From CAVWGP01 sp963754645 (lineage in GTDB: Bacteria; Pseudomonadota; Alphaproteobacteria; Bin65), in NCBI GenBank assembly GCA_963754645.1, contig CAVWGP010000004.1, positions 806,001 through 870,000 on the forward strand: 64,000 nucleotides of DNA, written 5' to 3'. The notes under the pieces were generated by a model that saw only the letters and a program-made list of their open reading frames with translations, did not search any database and was not told the origin of the DNA. A program made the position numbers and the translations under genes. Numbering within the stretch: the stretch's first letter is position 1; each line of letters begins with the position of its first letter. Shown one piece after another: positions 1 through 8,447 of this stretch.

Positions 1-246
1 CGCGGCATCGTCAATCGCTTTATGAGCGAGGTCGATGGCCAATCTGCGAGCATTCTGCCATTCCCCTTGCAAAACGCCCTGACCAGGCCGTTGCGCACGG
101 CGGCGGCGCAACGCGGCCGCGCCGAGTTCCTGTCGCTCTGGGCGGGGCAGGGCCTTTCATTGGCGCGGCGCGCGAGCGCGGGCGAGCTTGTCGCCCGTCT
201 CGCCGAGGAAACGGCAGCGGCGATCGCGCGGTTGCGTTCGACATAA
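1..246 (+). CDS. Nitronate monooxygenase, C-terminal fragment (5' end outside window)
   Basis: The reading frame is open from base 1, so the start lies upstream of the window. The visible 81 residues begin RGIVNRFM, continue with LPFPLQNALTRPLR and contain EFLSLWAGQG, which is the characteristic tail of FMN-dependent nitronate monooxygenases (2-nitropropane dioxygenase family). These enzymes oxidise alkyl nitronates, or propionate-3-nitronate, in the cytoplasm. The catalytic His and FMN-binding segments are not in the window. It ends about 30 bases before the recA control region and is probably not co-transcribed with recA. The family call is by recall of conserved C-terminal motifs. Confidence 0.8.
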   Translation, partial: RGIVNRFMSEVDGQSASILPFPLQNALTRPLRTAAAQRGRAEFLSLWAGQGLSLARRASAGELVARLAEETAAAIARLRST

Positions 247-274
247 GCGTGCCACGCGATAAAGGGCGAAAAGA

Positions 275-289
275 GAACACTTGACGAAC
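275..289. promoter_or_regulatory. LexA (SOS) box of the alphaproteobacterial type upstream of recA
   Basis: GAAC (275-278), seven bases, then GAAC (286-289). This is the complement of the GTTC-N7-GTTC direct repeat bound by LexA in alphaproteobacteria. It overlaps the -35 hexamer of the recA promoter, where bound LexA would block RNA polymerase. Confidence 0.85.
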
Positions 290-309
290 AAGAACAAAGT
301 GGGTACATA
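281..309 (+). promoter_or_regulatory. recA promoter (-35/-10)
   Basis: TTGACG (281-286), a 17-base spacer, then TACATA (304-309). This is a good sigma-70-type pair placed 60 bases before the recA start and overlapped by the LexA box. A Shine-Dalgarno AAGGAG lies at 355-360, eight bases from the ATG. Confidence 0.75.
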
Positions 310-368
310 GAGGGCAGCAGGGTTTCATTGCGCCCCTCTGCCGGGCTATGGAATAAGGAGATCGATCG

Positions 369-1448
369 ATGACCGCCGCGCTGCGCGTAGTTGAAAAGGA
401 TGAGATGGACAAGAACAAAGCTCTCGATTCGGCTTTGGCCCAGATCGAACGCGCCTTCGGCAAGGGCTCGATCATGCGCCTTGGTGCCGGCCAAAAGGCG
501 GTGGAAATCGAGGCGATCCCGACCGGCTCGCTGAGCCTCGATATCGCGCTGGGTATCGGCGGCCTGCCCAAAGGCCGCATCGTCGAAATTTACGGGCCGG
601 AAAGCTCGGGCAAGACAACGCTTGCGCTCCACGTCATCGCCGAGGCGCAGAAGAACGGCGGCGCCTGTGCCTTCATCGACGCCGAGCACGCGATGGACCC
701 GACCTATGCCGCAAAGCTCGGCGTCAAACTCGACGATTTGTTGATTTCGCAGCCCGATGCCGGCGAGCAAGCGCTTGAAATCGCCGACACCTTGGTGCGC
801 TCCGGCGCCATCAACGTCCTCGTCGTCGATTCTGTCGCCGCCCTGGTGCCCAAGGCCGAGCTGGAAGGCGAGATGGGCGACCAGCACATGGGCCTGCAGG
901 CAAGGCTGATGAGCCAGGCGCTCCGCAAGCTCACCGGGTCGATCTCACGCTCGCAGACGCTGGTGATTTTCATCAACCAGATCCGCATGAAAATCGGCGT
1001 CATGTTCGGCAATCCCGAAACCACGACCGGCGGCAACGCCTTGAAGTTTTACGCGTCCGTGCGGCTCGATATCCGGCGCATCGGCCAGATCAAGGAGCGC
1101 GATGTCGTCGTCGGCAATCAAACCCGGGTCAAGGTGGTCAAGAACAAGGTGGCGCCGCCCTTCCGCGTCGTCGAATTCGACATCATGTATGGCGAGGGCA
1201 TTTCCAAATCCGGCGAACTTGTGGACATGGGCGTGGCCGCCGGCTTGGTCGAGAAATCCGGCGCCTGGTTTTCCTATGGCGACCAGCGCATCGGGCAAGG
1301 CCGCGAGAATGCCAAGCAATTCCTGAAGGATAACCCTGACATCGCGGCCAAGATCGAGAAGCAATTGCGCGACAATGCCGGCTTGCTGGCGGGCAAGATG
1401 GAAGTGACCGGCGGCGACGACGGCGCCGCGGACGACAACCGGGAATAG
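369..1448 (+). CDS. recA: Recombinase RecA
   Basis: A 359-residue RecA, full length. It forms ATP-dependent filaments on single-stranded DNA, catalyses strand exchange and triggers LexA self-cleavage. Walker A is GPESSGKT at about residues 76-83; VLVVDSVAAL follows as Walker B. The loop stretch around GNPETTTGGNALKFYAS is typical. The C-terminus is acidic (GGDDGAADDNRE). The start at 369 follows AAGGAG at 355-360. A second in-frame ATG (MDKNKALDSAL) matches the start of many homologues, so the first dozen residues could be an extension. The gene is under a LexA box and is closed by a strong terminator before alaS. Confidence 0.98.
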   Translation: MTAALRVVEKDEMDKNKALDSALAQIERAFGKGSIMRLGAGQKAVEIEAIPTGSLSLDIALGIGGLPKGRIVEIYGPESSGKTTLALHVIAEAQKNGGACAFIDAEHAMDPTYAAKLGVKLDDLLISQPDAGEQALEIADTLVRSGAINVLVVDSVAALVPKAELEGEMGDQHMGLQARLMSQALRKLTGSISRSQTLVIFINQIRMKIGVMFGNPETTTGGNALKFYASVRLDIRRIGQIKERDVVVGNQTRVKVVKNKVAPPFRVVEFDIMYGEGISKSGELVDMGVAAGLVEKSGAWFSYGDQRIGQGRENAKQFLKDNPDIAAKIEKQLRDNAGLLAGKMEVTGGDDGAADDNRE

Positions 1449-1481
1449 TTTTCGCGCTTCATTTATTTGCAGGTTAATCTC

Positions 1482-1513
1482 GGGCGGGCGCTTCGGTGCC
1501 CGCCCTATTTTTT
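1482..1513 (+). terminator. Intrinsic terminator of recA
   Basis: GGGCGGGC (1482-1489) pairs with GCCCGCCC (1498-1505). The stem is extended by G-T and C-G pairs around a TTCG tetraloop and followed by TATTTTTT. This is a textbook factor-independent terminator, so alaS needs its own promoter. Confidence 0.93.
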
Positions 1514-1655
1514 GCGTTTGCGGCGGCGCGCTTGGGCCGGTGGACTTGCCGGCCCGCGGCCGGTAAAAGCAAAGCCTTGCGTTTCGGGCGCTAAGGCTCG
1601 AAATTTTCACGGGAAATCCCGCAATCACGCCTCACAAGAGCCTGTCGAGCCCGCA

Positions 1656-4316
1656 ATGACAACCGGTTCAGAAATCCGCGCCAGCTTCCTCGATTTTTTC
1701 CGCCGCAACGGGCACGAGGTCGTGGCGTCGAGCCCGCTCGTGCCGCGCAACGATCCGACCCTGCTGTTCACCAATGCCGGCATGGTCCAATTCAAGAATG
1801 TGTTCACCGGCCTCGAACAGCGCAGCTACAAGCGCGCCACGACCTCGCAGAAATGCGTCCGCGCCGGCGGCAAGCACAACGATCTCGAAAATGTCGGCTA
1901 CACGGCGCGGCATCACACATTCTTCGAAATGCTGGGCAATTTCTCCTTCGGCGACTATTTCAAGGACCGCGCCATCGAACTGGCCTGGAATCTGGTCACC
2001 AAGGAATACGGTCTCGCCAAGGACAAGCTGCTGGTCACGGTCTATTCCGAAGACGACGAAGCGTTCGGCCTATGGAAGAAGATCGCTGGCTTGCCGGAAG
2101 CGCGCATTATCCGCATTCCGACGTCGGATAATTTCTGGTCCATGGGCGAGACCGGCCCGTGCGGTCCGTGCTCGGAAATATTCTACGATCACGGTCCGGC
2201 GGTGCCAGGCGGGCCGCCGGGCAGCGCCGAAGCCGATGGCGACCGGTTCATCGAGATCTGGAACTTGGTTTTCATGCAATTCGAGCAAGTGTCGAAGGAG
2301 AAGCGCATCGACCTGCCGCGGCCTTCGATCGACACCGGCATGGGGCTCGAACGATTGACCGCCTTGCTCCAGGGCAAGCACGACAATTACGACACGGACC
2401 TCGTTCGCCCGATTATCGAAGCGGCATCGGGCTTCGTCGGCGCGGAGCCCGACGGTCCGCATCGCGCCAGCTTCAAGGCGATCGCCGATCATCTCCGCTC
2501 GTCGAGTTTCCTGATCGCCGATGGCGTATTGCCGTCGAACGAGGGCCGCGGCTACGTGTTGCGCCGGATCATGCGCCGCGCCATGCGTCATGCGCATATG
2601 ATCGGTTCGAAGGAGCCGCTGATGTGGCGCCTGGTGCCGTCGCTGATCCGCATCATGGGCGCGCATTTTCCCGAGCTGGCGCGCGCCGAGGCGCTGATCG
2701 CCGAAACGTTGCGCCTCGAGGAAAAGCGCTTCAAGCAGATGCTCGATCGCGGCTTGGGTCTGCTGGATGACGAGCTTGGCAAGCTCGGCGCCGGGCAAGC
2801 CCTCCCCGGCGCGATCGCGTTCCGGCTCTACGATACCTTCGGTTTTCCGCTCGACCTGACGCAGGACGTATTGCGCAGCAAGGGCCGCAAGGTCGATACC
2901 GCCGGCTTCGAAACCGCCATGGCGGAGCAGCGGGCCGCGGCCCGGCGCGCCTGGGCCGGTTCCGGCGAGACGGCGGAGGAGCACATCTGGTTCGAGCTGC
3001 GCGACCGGGTCGGCGCCACGGAATTTCTCGGCTACACGGAAGAGAAGGCGGAGGCCGTTATCCGCGCCATCGTCGTCGCCGGCAAGGAATCGGGCGAGGC
3101 CGCGGCGGGAACAAGCGTCGCTTTGGTCGTCAATCAATCGCCATTCTATGCCGAGTTGGGCGGCCAACTCGGCGATCACGGCACGATCCGGGCGGTTGGC
3201 GGCGCCGTCGTTGCCGTCGCCGATACGGTGAAGCGCGCCGGCAGCCTCCATGTCCATCTTGGTAAGATCGAGTCCGGAACGATCAAGGTCGGCGACGCGG
3301 TCGAGCTTGAGATCGACCATGAGCGGCGGGCGTGGCTGCGCGGCAATCATTCGGTCACGCATCTTGCCCATGAGGCGCTGCGCCGCGTGCTCGGCGCCCA
3401 CGTCACGCAAAAGGGCTCGCAGGTCGGGCCCGATCGCATGCGTTTCGATTTCAGCCACACCAAGGCGACGACGCCCGAGGAAATCGCCGCCGTCGAAGCC
3501 AACGTCAACAAGCGCGTGCGTGGCAATGCCGAAGTCCTGACGCGGCTGATGACGCCGGATGAGGCCGTCGCCGCGGGCGCCCTGGCCTTGTTCGGCGAGA
3601 AATACGGCGACGAGGTGCGCGTCGTCTCGATGGGCATTGACGAGGCGAAACCGCATTATTCCACTGAGCTGTGCGGCGGCACCCATGTGCGGCGCACCGG
3701 CGATATCGGCCTGTTCAAGATCGTGGGCGAGAGCGCGGTGGCCGCCGGCGTGCGCCGGATCGAAGTCGTGACCGGTGCCGCCGCGGAAGCCGTTATTGCC
3801 GAGGCGGAAAAGCATCTGCGTGCCGCCGCGTCAGCCTTGAAGGCATCGCCGGCCGAGCTGTCCGAGCGGATTGCCGCGCTGCTCGACGAGCGCAGGAAGC
3901 TGGAGCGTGAATTGGCCGAGGCCCGGCGCCAAATCGCCACCGGCGGCGGCTCGGCGGGCGCCGGCGCCGAAAGCAAGACCGTTGCCGGGATCGCGTTCGC
4001 CGGGCGCGCCGTGGCCGATCTGCCTGCCAAGGAACTCAAGCCATTGGCGGACGCGCTCAAGAAAAAGCTCGGATCGGGCGTCGTCGCCGTGGTCTCTTCG
4101 GCGGAAGGCAAGGCGTCGTTGGTGGTCGGCGTCACGGACGATCTGGTCCAGCGCATCAGCGCGGTCGATTTGGTGCGAGCAGGGGCGGAAGCGGTGGGCG
4201 GCAAGGGCGGCGGCGGGCGGCCGGACATGGCGCAAGCCGGCGGCCCCGACGGAAGCAAGGCCGCGGCGGCGCTGGCGGCAATCGAAGCGGCGCTAAAGGC
4301 TAGGGCCGAAACCTAG
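1656..4316 (+). CDS. alaS: Alanyl-tRNA synthetase
   Basis: An 886-residue enzyme charging tRNA-Ala. The N-terminal class II aminoacylation domain includes DPTLLFTNAGMVQFK and GKHNDLENVGYTARHHTFFEM. The editing domain carries the zinc ligands HSVTH (residues 565-569) and CGGTH (673-677), almost the same numbering as E. coli. The C-terminus is the coiled-coil C-Ala region ending in the glycine-rich GGKGGGGRPDMAQAGG motif. The frame is open further upstream (from 1467), but the ATG at 1656 (MTTGSEIRASFLDFF) is where family similarity begins, and the upstream part overlaps the recA terminator. No clear Shine-Dalgarno is visible. The gene converges with the minus-strand gene at 4334. Confidence 0.97.
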   Translation: MTTGSEIRASFLDFFRRNGHEVVASSPLVPRNDPTLLFTNAGMVQFKNVFTGLEQRSYKRATTSQKCVRAGGKHNDLENVGYTARHHTFFEMLGNFSFGDYFKDRAIELAWNLVTKEYGLAKDKLLVTVYSEDDEAFGLWKKIAGLPEARIIRIPTSDNFWSMGETGPCGPCSEIFYDHGPAVPGGPPGSAEADGDRFIEIWNLVFMQFEQVSKEKRIDLPRPSIDTGMGLERLTALLQGKHDNYDTDLVRPIIEAASGFVGAEPDGPHRASFKAIADHLRSSSFLIADGVLPSNEGRGYVLRRIMRRAMRHAHMIGSKEPLMWRLVPSLIRIMGAHFPELARAEALIAETLRLEEKRFKQMLDRGLGLLDDELGKLGAGQALPGAIAFRLYDTFGFPLDLTQDVLRSKGRKVDTAGFETAMAEQRAAARRAWAGSGETAEEHIWFELRDRVGATEFLGYTEEKAEAVIRAIVVAGKESGEAAAGTSVALVVNQSPFYAELGGQLGDHGTIRAVGGAVVAVADTVKRAGSLHVHLGKIESGTIKVGDAVELEIDHERRAWLRGNHSVTHLAHEALRRVLGAHVTQKGSQVGPDRMRFDFSHTKATTPEEIAAVEANVNKRVRGNAEVLTRLMTPDEAVAAGALALFGEKYGDEVRVVSMGIDEAKPHYSTELCGGTHVRRTGDIGLFKIVGESAVAAGVRRIEVVTGAAAEAVIAEAEKHLRAAASALKASPAELSERIAALLDERRKLERELAEARRQIATGGGSAGAGAESKTVAGIAFAGRAVADLPAKELKPLADALKKKLGSGVVAVVSSAEGKASLVVGVTDDLVQRISAVDLVRAGAEAVGGKGGGGRPDMAQAGGPDGSKAAAALAAIEAALKARAET

Positions 4317-4333
4317 GTTTCGAGCGGCGCGAT

Positions 4334-5101
4334 CTATTCCGCCAGCGTGCCGGCGCGGGCCTGCCGCGGCGGTTTGCCGGTGGGCACGTCGATCGACCGG
4401 ATCGTGTGCAGGATGCGCATTTTTCGGTCGTTGCTTTCGATGATCGCGTCGCTGCGCAGAACCCATCCGAACGACGGCGCAAACCACGTGCGGACGGTGC
4501 GCTTTTCGCCGACGCTGCCCGATGCCGTCCTGAAACTGGCGATGCGCGTGATCGGATAGGTTTCGACGCGCCCGACCCGCGTTTCGATGATCTCGGGTTC
4601 TTCGACGCGCAGGCTGATGGACAGCGGCCCGAAAGCGCTTTCGCCGGATGTGCGGTTCGGATGGTTCCAAGTCGTGCGCAATTCGATCTTCGTGCGCGCC
4701 TCGAGCGGCCAAAGCTGGCGGAGCTCCGACCCATTGAGCGAGAACCGATAGGTTGACGCTGGCGATTCCGCCGCAATATTGACGATTCCCCGGAAACTCC
4801 GGATCGATTGCGCCGCGGCAAGCTGCGTGCCGGCAACCTCGTAGCGGACGATGTCGGCGCTGGCGTCGCCCGCGGCGTCGCCGATGCGATGACGCTCCTG
4901 GCCGTATTTCGGCTGCATCATGTCGCGGATATCGTTGGTCTTGGTCATGACGTCGTAGACCAGGACCGTGCCCGGCGCAGGCGGCCGGTACTTGGTCACT
5001 TCGGCAGCGGCATCAAGCGCAAAGCCGCCAATCGATCCGAATAGGGCAAGGGCGATCAGGCCGGCTCTGCCTGAAATTGGCCGGTGGGCAAGCAAGCGCA
5101 T
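4334..5101 (-). CDS. Secreted protein of unknown function
   Basis: 255 residues, family not recognised. The N-terminus has a basic start and a hydrophobic stretch (AGLIALALFGSIGGFALDAAAE) ending in a likely signal peptidase I site, so the protein is probably periplasmic. The rest is soluble, rich in beta-prone segments, and contains GTVLVYDVMTKTN and repeated E/R-rich stretches, with no Cys pairs or catalytic motif that I can identify. It is transcribed away from the Fe-S gene at 5236, with a 134-base AT-richer gap that should hold both promoters. Codon use resembles that of the neighbours. Confidence 0.75.
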   Translation of the reverse strand: MRLLAHRPISGRAGLIALALFGSIGGFALDAAAEVTKYRPPAPGTVLVYDVMTKTNDIRDMMQPKYGQERHRIGDAAGDASADIVRYEVAGTQLAAAQSIRSFRGIVNIAAESPASTYRFSLNGSELRQLWPLEARTKIELRTTWNHPNRTSGESAFGPLSISLRVEEPEIIETRVGRVETYPITRIASFRTASGSVGEKRTVRTWFAPSFGWVLRSDAIIESNDRKMRILHTIRSIDVPTGKPPRQARAGTLAE

Positions 5102-5235
5102 GTAGTGTCCTGGATTGGAAGGCGTTCGATCCGGTAATCATGAATGAAAGGAATTACCAGAAGATTGAAATTCGCGTTTGGTTGAGAATTTTGCGGGCTG
5201 TTGCGGATACTTGGGGCTGGCGGCATTGTGGCCGA

Positions 5236-5937
5236 ATGATTGTCGAGACGATCGACCGCGGGCTTGCCGGGACCGGCCTCTTTGTCCGGGGCGGGTTTCA
5301 TCCGTCGGCGCCCGATGGCGTGCCGCCGCTGGCCGATGGCCGCGCCGCCGGAACAATGCTGCTCATCGGCAATGCCGGCAACGAATTGTGGCGTGCATTT
5401 CGGCGCGAAACGCCGAACCCGCAAGGGCGAAACCCGCTCGACGACTGGGTCGATCGCCATCTCGACCGGGTCGCGGCCGAGGTCGGCGCCGAAGTGGTTT
5501 ACCCGACGCGCAAGCCCTGGCCGCCGATCCAGCGTTGGGCGTTGCAATGCGAGCCGGTGCATCGCTCGCCGCTCGGCCTGCTCATTCACGCCGAATATGG
5601 CCTGTGGCATGTCTATCGCGGCGCGTTCTTGTTCGCAGGCCGCCTCGATCTGCCGCATCCGCCGATGGCGCAACCTCACCTCTGCGACGCCTGCGAGCGC
5701 AAGCCATGCTTGACGACGTGCCCCGTCACCGCATTCAAGCCCGGTAGCTTCGATTCAGGAGCCTGTGTCGAGCATGTCGAAAGCCGCGAGGGCAGGGCCT
5801 GCGCCTCGGGCGGCTGCCTCGCGCGCCGCGCCTGCCCGGTGGGCCGCAACTTCGCCTACGAAAAAGCGCCCGGCGCTTTCCACATGGCGGCGGTCGTGAG
5901 CGCGGTGCGCCGGATGCAGGCGAAACGCGGCGCATAG
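5236..5937 (+). CDS. 4Fe-4S dicluster ferredoxin-like protein
   Basis: 233 residues. The C-terminal third carries two iron-sulfur motifs: CDACERKPCLTTCP, then further Cys in CASGGCLARRACPVG. Together these are consistent with two 4Fe-4S clusters, as in the ferredoxin half of epoxyqueuosine-reductase-like proteins. The N-terminal half (LFVRGGFHP, LLIGNAGNELWRAF) lacks the complete cobalamin-binding region expected for QueG, so queuosine synthesis should not be assumed. The ATG at 5236 was chosen because the upstream in-frame stretch is AT-rich and looks intergenic; an ATG at 5140 is the alternative. Role: probable electron transfer, partner unknown. Confidence 0.75.
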   Translation: MIVETIDRGLAGTGLFVRGGFHPSAPDGVPPLADGRAAGTMLLIGNAGNELWRAFRRETPNPQGRNPLDDWVDRHLDRVAAEVGAEVVYPTRKPWPPIQRWALQCEPVHRSPLGLLIHAEYGLWHVYRGAFLFAGRLDLPHPPMAQPHLCDACERKPCLTTCPVTAFKPGSFDSGACVEHVESREGRACASGGCLARRACPVGRNFAYEKAPGAFHMAAVVSAVRRMQAKRGA

Positions 5938-6023
5938 GCCGAAGGCGCCGCGCGCCCTTGAACCTTTCGCCCGCCGACTTTAATTTGCCGCCGTCTCCCC
6001 CATCACCGGAAAAGAAAGATTTC

Positions 6024-6872
6024 ATGAGCCAGCGCTTCACCGGCACGTCCAACTACGTCGCAACCGACGACCTCATGGTCGCAGTCAACGCCGCGATCGC
6101 CCTGCAGCGGCCGCTGTTGGTCAAGGGCGAGCCGGGAACCGGCAAGACGATTCTCGCCCACGAGGTCGCCAAGGCGATCGGCCGGCCGTTGATCGAGTGG
6201 CACATCAAATCGACGACCAAGGCGCAGCAAGGCCTTTACGAATACGACGCGGTGGCGCGGCTGCGCGATTCGCAGCTCGGCGATCCGCGCGTGCATGACA
6301 TCAAGAATTATATCCTGCGGGGCAAGCTGTGGGAGGCCTTCACGGCCGAGAACTCGCCCGTGCTGCTGATCGACGAGATCGACAAGGCGGATATCGAGTT
6401 TCCCAACGATCTGTTGCTCGAACTCGACCGCATGGAATTTTACGTCTACGAAACCCGTGAAACGGTGAAGGCGCTGCATCGCCCGGTCGTCTTTATCACC
6501 TCGAACAACGAGAAAGAGTTGCCCGACGCTTTTCTGCGGCGCTGTTTCTTCCACTACATCCGCTTCCCCGACGCCGAGACGATGGCGCGCATCGTCGGCG
6601 TGCATTTCCCGAATCTCAAAAAGGACTTGCTGCGGCAGGCGCTGGCCGCCTTTTACGATATTCGCGAAGTGCCGGGCTTGAAGAAGAAGCCCTCGACCTC
6701 GGAGCTGCTCGACTGGCTCAAGCTCCTGGTCATCGAGGACATTCCGCCCGAGGCGCTGAAAGGCACCGACAACAAGGCGATTTTGCCGCCGCTCTACGGC
6801 GCCCTCGTCAAGAACGAGCAGGATGTGCACCAGTTCGAGCGGTTGCTGTTCATGGCCAAGCGCAACAAGTAG
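6024..6872 (+). CDS. MoxR-family AAA+ ATPase
   Basis: 282 residues. Walker A is GEPGTGKT (35-42), Walker B is VLLIDEIDKAD (113-123), sensor 1 is FITSNNEKELPDAFLRRC. These are the marks of the MoxR subgroup, hexameric chaperone-like ATPases that work with von Willebrand factor A proteins to mature or insert cofactors in other complexes. The start at 6024 (MSQRFTG) is preceded by a purine-rich GGAAAAGAAAG. The frame extends upstream to 5958, but that stretch is proline-rich and not conserved-looking. The gene is followed after 8 bases by a small gene and then by the VWA gene, so one operon is likely. The client complex is unknown. Confidence 0.9.
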   Translation: MSQRFTGTSNYVATDDLMVAVNAAIALQRPLLVKGEPGTGKTILAHEVAKAIGRPLIEWHIKSTTKAQQGLYEYDAVARLRDSQLGDPRVHDIKNYILRGKLWEAFTAENSPVLLIDEIDKADIEFPNDLLLELDRMEFYVYETRETVKALHRPVVFITSNNEKELPDAFLRRCFFHYIRFPDAETMARIVGVHFPNLKKDLLRQALAAFYDIREVPGLKKKPSTSELLDWLKLLVIEDIPPEALKGTDNKAILPPLYGALVKNEQDVHQFERLLFMAKRNK

Positions 6873-6880
6873 AGGCGGGC

Positions 6881-7246
6881 ATGTTCGGATTGGGCGGCGC
6901 CAGGAATACGGGCTTCGAGGCTCCGGTGACGGCCGCCGGCATGCTGGCGGCAAGCGCCGGCGATTTCTATCAATGGTGCACGCAGCGCGCATCGTCCGAG
7001 CAGCGCGGCTTCGCCCACGGTTACGTCACCGGCCTGATCAATGCCATGCTGGTCTGGGCGGACGATCTGCCGGCGCACATGAAAATCCGGCGCCCGACGG
7101 ATTTCTCCTACGACAAGTTTCTCGAATTGTTCAGCTCATGTTTGCAATCGGATCCGGCGCGCGCCGCGATGCCGGCCGGCTTGCTGCTGATCGACATTTT
7201 CCTTGAACATCATCGTGCCGCGCAGTCCGCGCCGGGCGCCGCCTAG
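6881..7246 (+). CDS. Small protein between MoxR and VWA genes
   Basis: 121 residues with no assigned family. It lacks a signal peptide and is predicted cytoplasmic. The pattern GDFYQWCTQ ... GFAHGYVTGLINAMLVWAD ... CLQSDPARAAMPAGLLLIDIFLEHH loosely recalls the helical Rap1a/Tai immunity fold (a first Cys, a GY-x-x-G helix, a late Cys, then a helix). The resemblance is weak, and those proteins are periplasmic. It starts 8 bases after the MoxR stop and ends 9 bases before the VWA gene, so translational coupling and a shared job with that ATPase/VWA pair are the best guess. Confidence 0.7.
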   Translation: MFGLGGARNTGFEAPVTAAGMLAASAGDFYQWCTQRASSEQRGFAHGYVTGLINAMLVWADDLPAHMKIRRPTDFSYDKFLELFSSCLQSDPARAAMPAGLLLIDIFLEHHRAAQSAPGAA

Positions 7247-7255
7247 GATTTAGCC

Positions 7256-8434
7256 ATGTTCACCCAGCTCTTCTATGAGCTTCGCAAAGTCAACGTCCCG
7301 GTTTCGCTGAAGGAATACCTGACGCTGATGGAAGCGATGCGCGCCGGAATCGCCGAGTACAGCGTCGATGATTTCTACTATCTCTCGCGCTCGGCGCTGG
7401 TGAAGGACGAGCGCAATCTCGACAAATTCGACCGCGTCTTCGGTCACGTCTTCAAGGGCCTCGATACGCTCGCCGATCTGTTCAGCGTGCGCAATATTCC
7501 GGAAGAATGGCTGCGCAAGATGGCCGAACTGCATCTGTCCGACGAAGAGAAGAAGCAGATCGAGGCGATGGGCGGCTGGGAAAAGCTCATGGAGGAGCTG
7601 AAAAAACGCCTCGCCGAGCAGAAGGGCCGGCACCAGGGCGGCAACAAGTGGATCGGCACCGCCGGCAAGTCGCCCTACGGCGCCTACGGTTACAATCCCG
7701 AGGGCGTGCGCATCGGCCAAGAAGGCGGGCGGAATTCCAGCGCCGTCAAGGTTTGGGACAAGCGCGATTTCCGGAATCTCGACGACCGTGTCGAACTCGG
7801 CACGCGCAACATCAAGGTCGCGCTCCGCCGCCTGCGGCGCTGGGCGCGCGAGGGCACGCCGGACGAGCTCGATCTCGACGGTACGATCAAGGAAACGGCC
7901 AAGCATGGCTGGCTCGATCTCCAGATGCGGCCGGAGCGGCACAATCGCGTCAAGGTCTTGCTGTTTTTCGACGTCGGCGGCTCGATGAGCCCGCATGTCC
8001 AGGTGTGCGAGGAACTATTCTCGGCGGCGCGCACCGAGTTCAAGCACCTCGAATATTTCTATTTCCACAATTGTCTCTACGACCATGTGTGGAAGGACAA
8101 CCGGCGGCGCTACACGGATCCGATCCAAACCTGGCGGGTGCTGCACACCTTCGGGCACGACTACAAGGTGATTTTCGTCGGCGACGCCTCGATGAGCCCT
8201 TATGAGGTCATGATGCCGGGGGGCAGCGTCGAGTATTGGAACGAGGAGGCGGGCGAGGTCTGGCTGCGCCGGGTCACCGACACCTATCCGCATTCGGTGT
8301 GGCTCAACCCGGTTCCCGCCAAGCACTGGGACTATACGCCTTCGATCGGCATCGTCGAAAAGCTGTTCGAGAACCGCATGTTCGAGCTAACCCTCGATGG
8401 CCTCGACCGCGCGATGCGCGAGCTCAGGCGATAG
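7256..8434 (+). CDS. VWA-domain protein, CoxE-like partner of MoxR
   Basis: 392 residues. The C-terminal part is a von Willebrand factor A domain whose metal-site motif reads LLFFDVGGSMSPHV around Asp239; the third MIDAS part is likely near FVGDASMSPYE. The N-terminal half is helical and charged (RKMAELHLSDEEKKQIEAM), then glycine-rich (AYGYNPEGVRIGQEGG), as in CoxE-type proteins. These act with a MoxR ATPase as a chaperone pair. The order ATPase - small gene - VWA with spacings under 10 bases indicates one operon starting at 6024. The gene converges with the minus-strand gene ending at 8448. Confidence 0.9.
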   Translation: MFTQLFYELRKVNVPVSLKEYLTLMEAMRAGIAEYSVDDFYYLSRSALVKDERNLDKFDRVFGHVFKGLDTLADLFSVRNIPEEWLRKMAELHLSDEEKKQIEAMGGWEKLMEELKKRLAEQKGRHQGGNKWIGTAGKSPYGAYGYNPEGVRIGQEGGRNSSAVKVWDKRDFRNLDDRVELGTRNIKVALRRLRRWAREGTPDELDLDGTIKETAKHGWLDLQMRPERHNRVKVLLFFDVGGSMSPHVQVCEELFSAARTEFKHLEYFYFHNCLYDHVWKDNRRRYTDPIQTWRVLHTFGHDYKVIFVGDASMSPYEVMMPGGSVEYWNEEAGEVWLRRVTDTYPHSVWLNPVPAKHWDYTPSIGIVEKLFENRMFELTLDGLDRAMRELRR

Positions 8435-8447
8435 CGGTTTCCGGCCG

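Noticed and set aside
2070..3815. Long minus-strand open frame of 581 codons opposite alaS
   Set aside because: Mirror frame of a conserved gene in GC-rich DNA; Arg/Asp/Ala-rich composition and no family motif. The same reasoning applies to the frames opposite valS (32069-34579) and the popZ-like gene (30384-32180).
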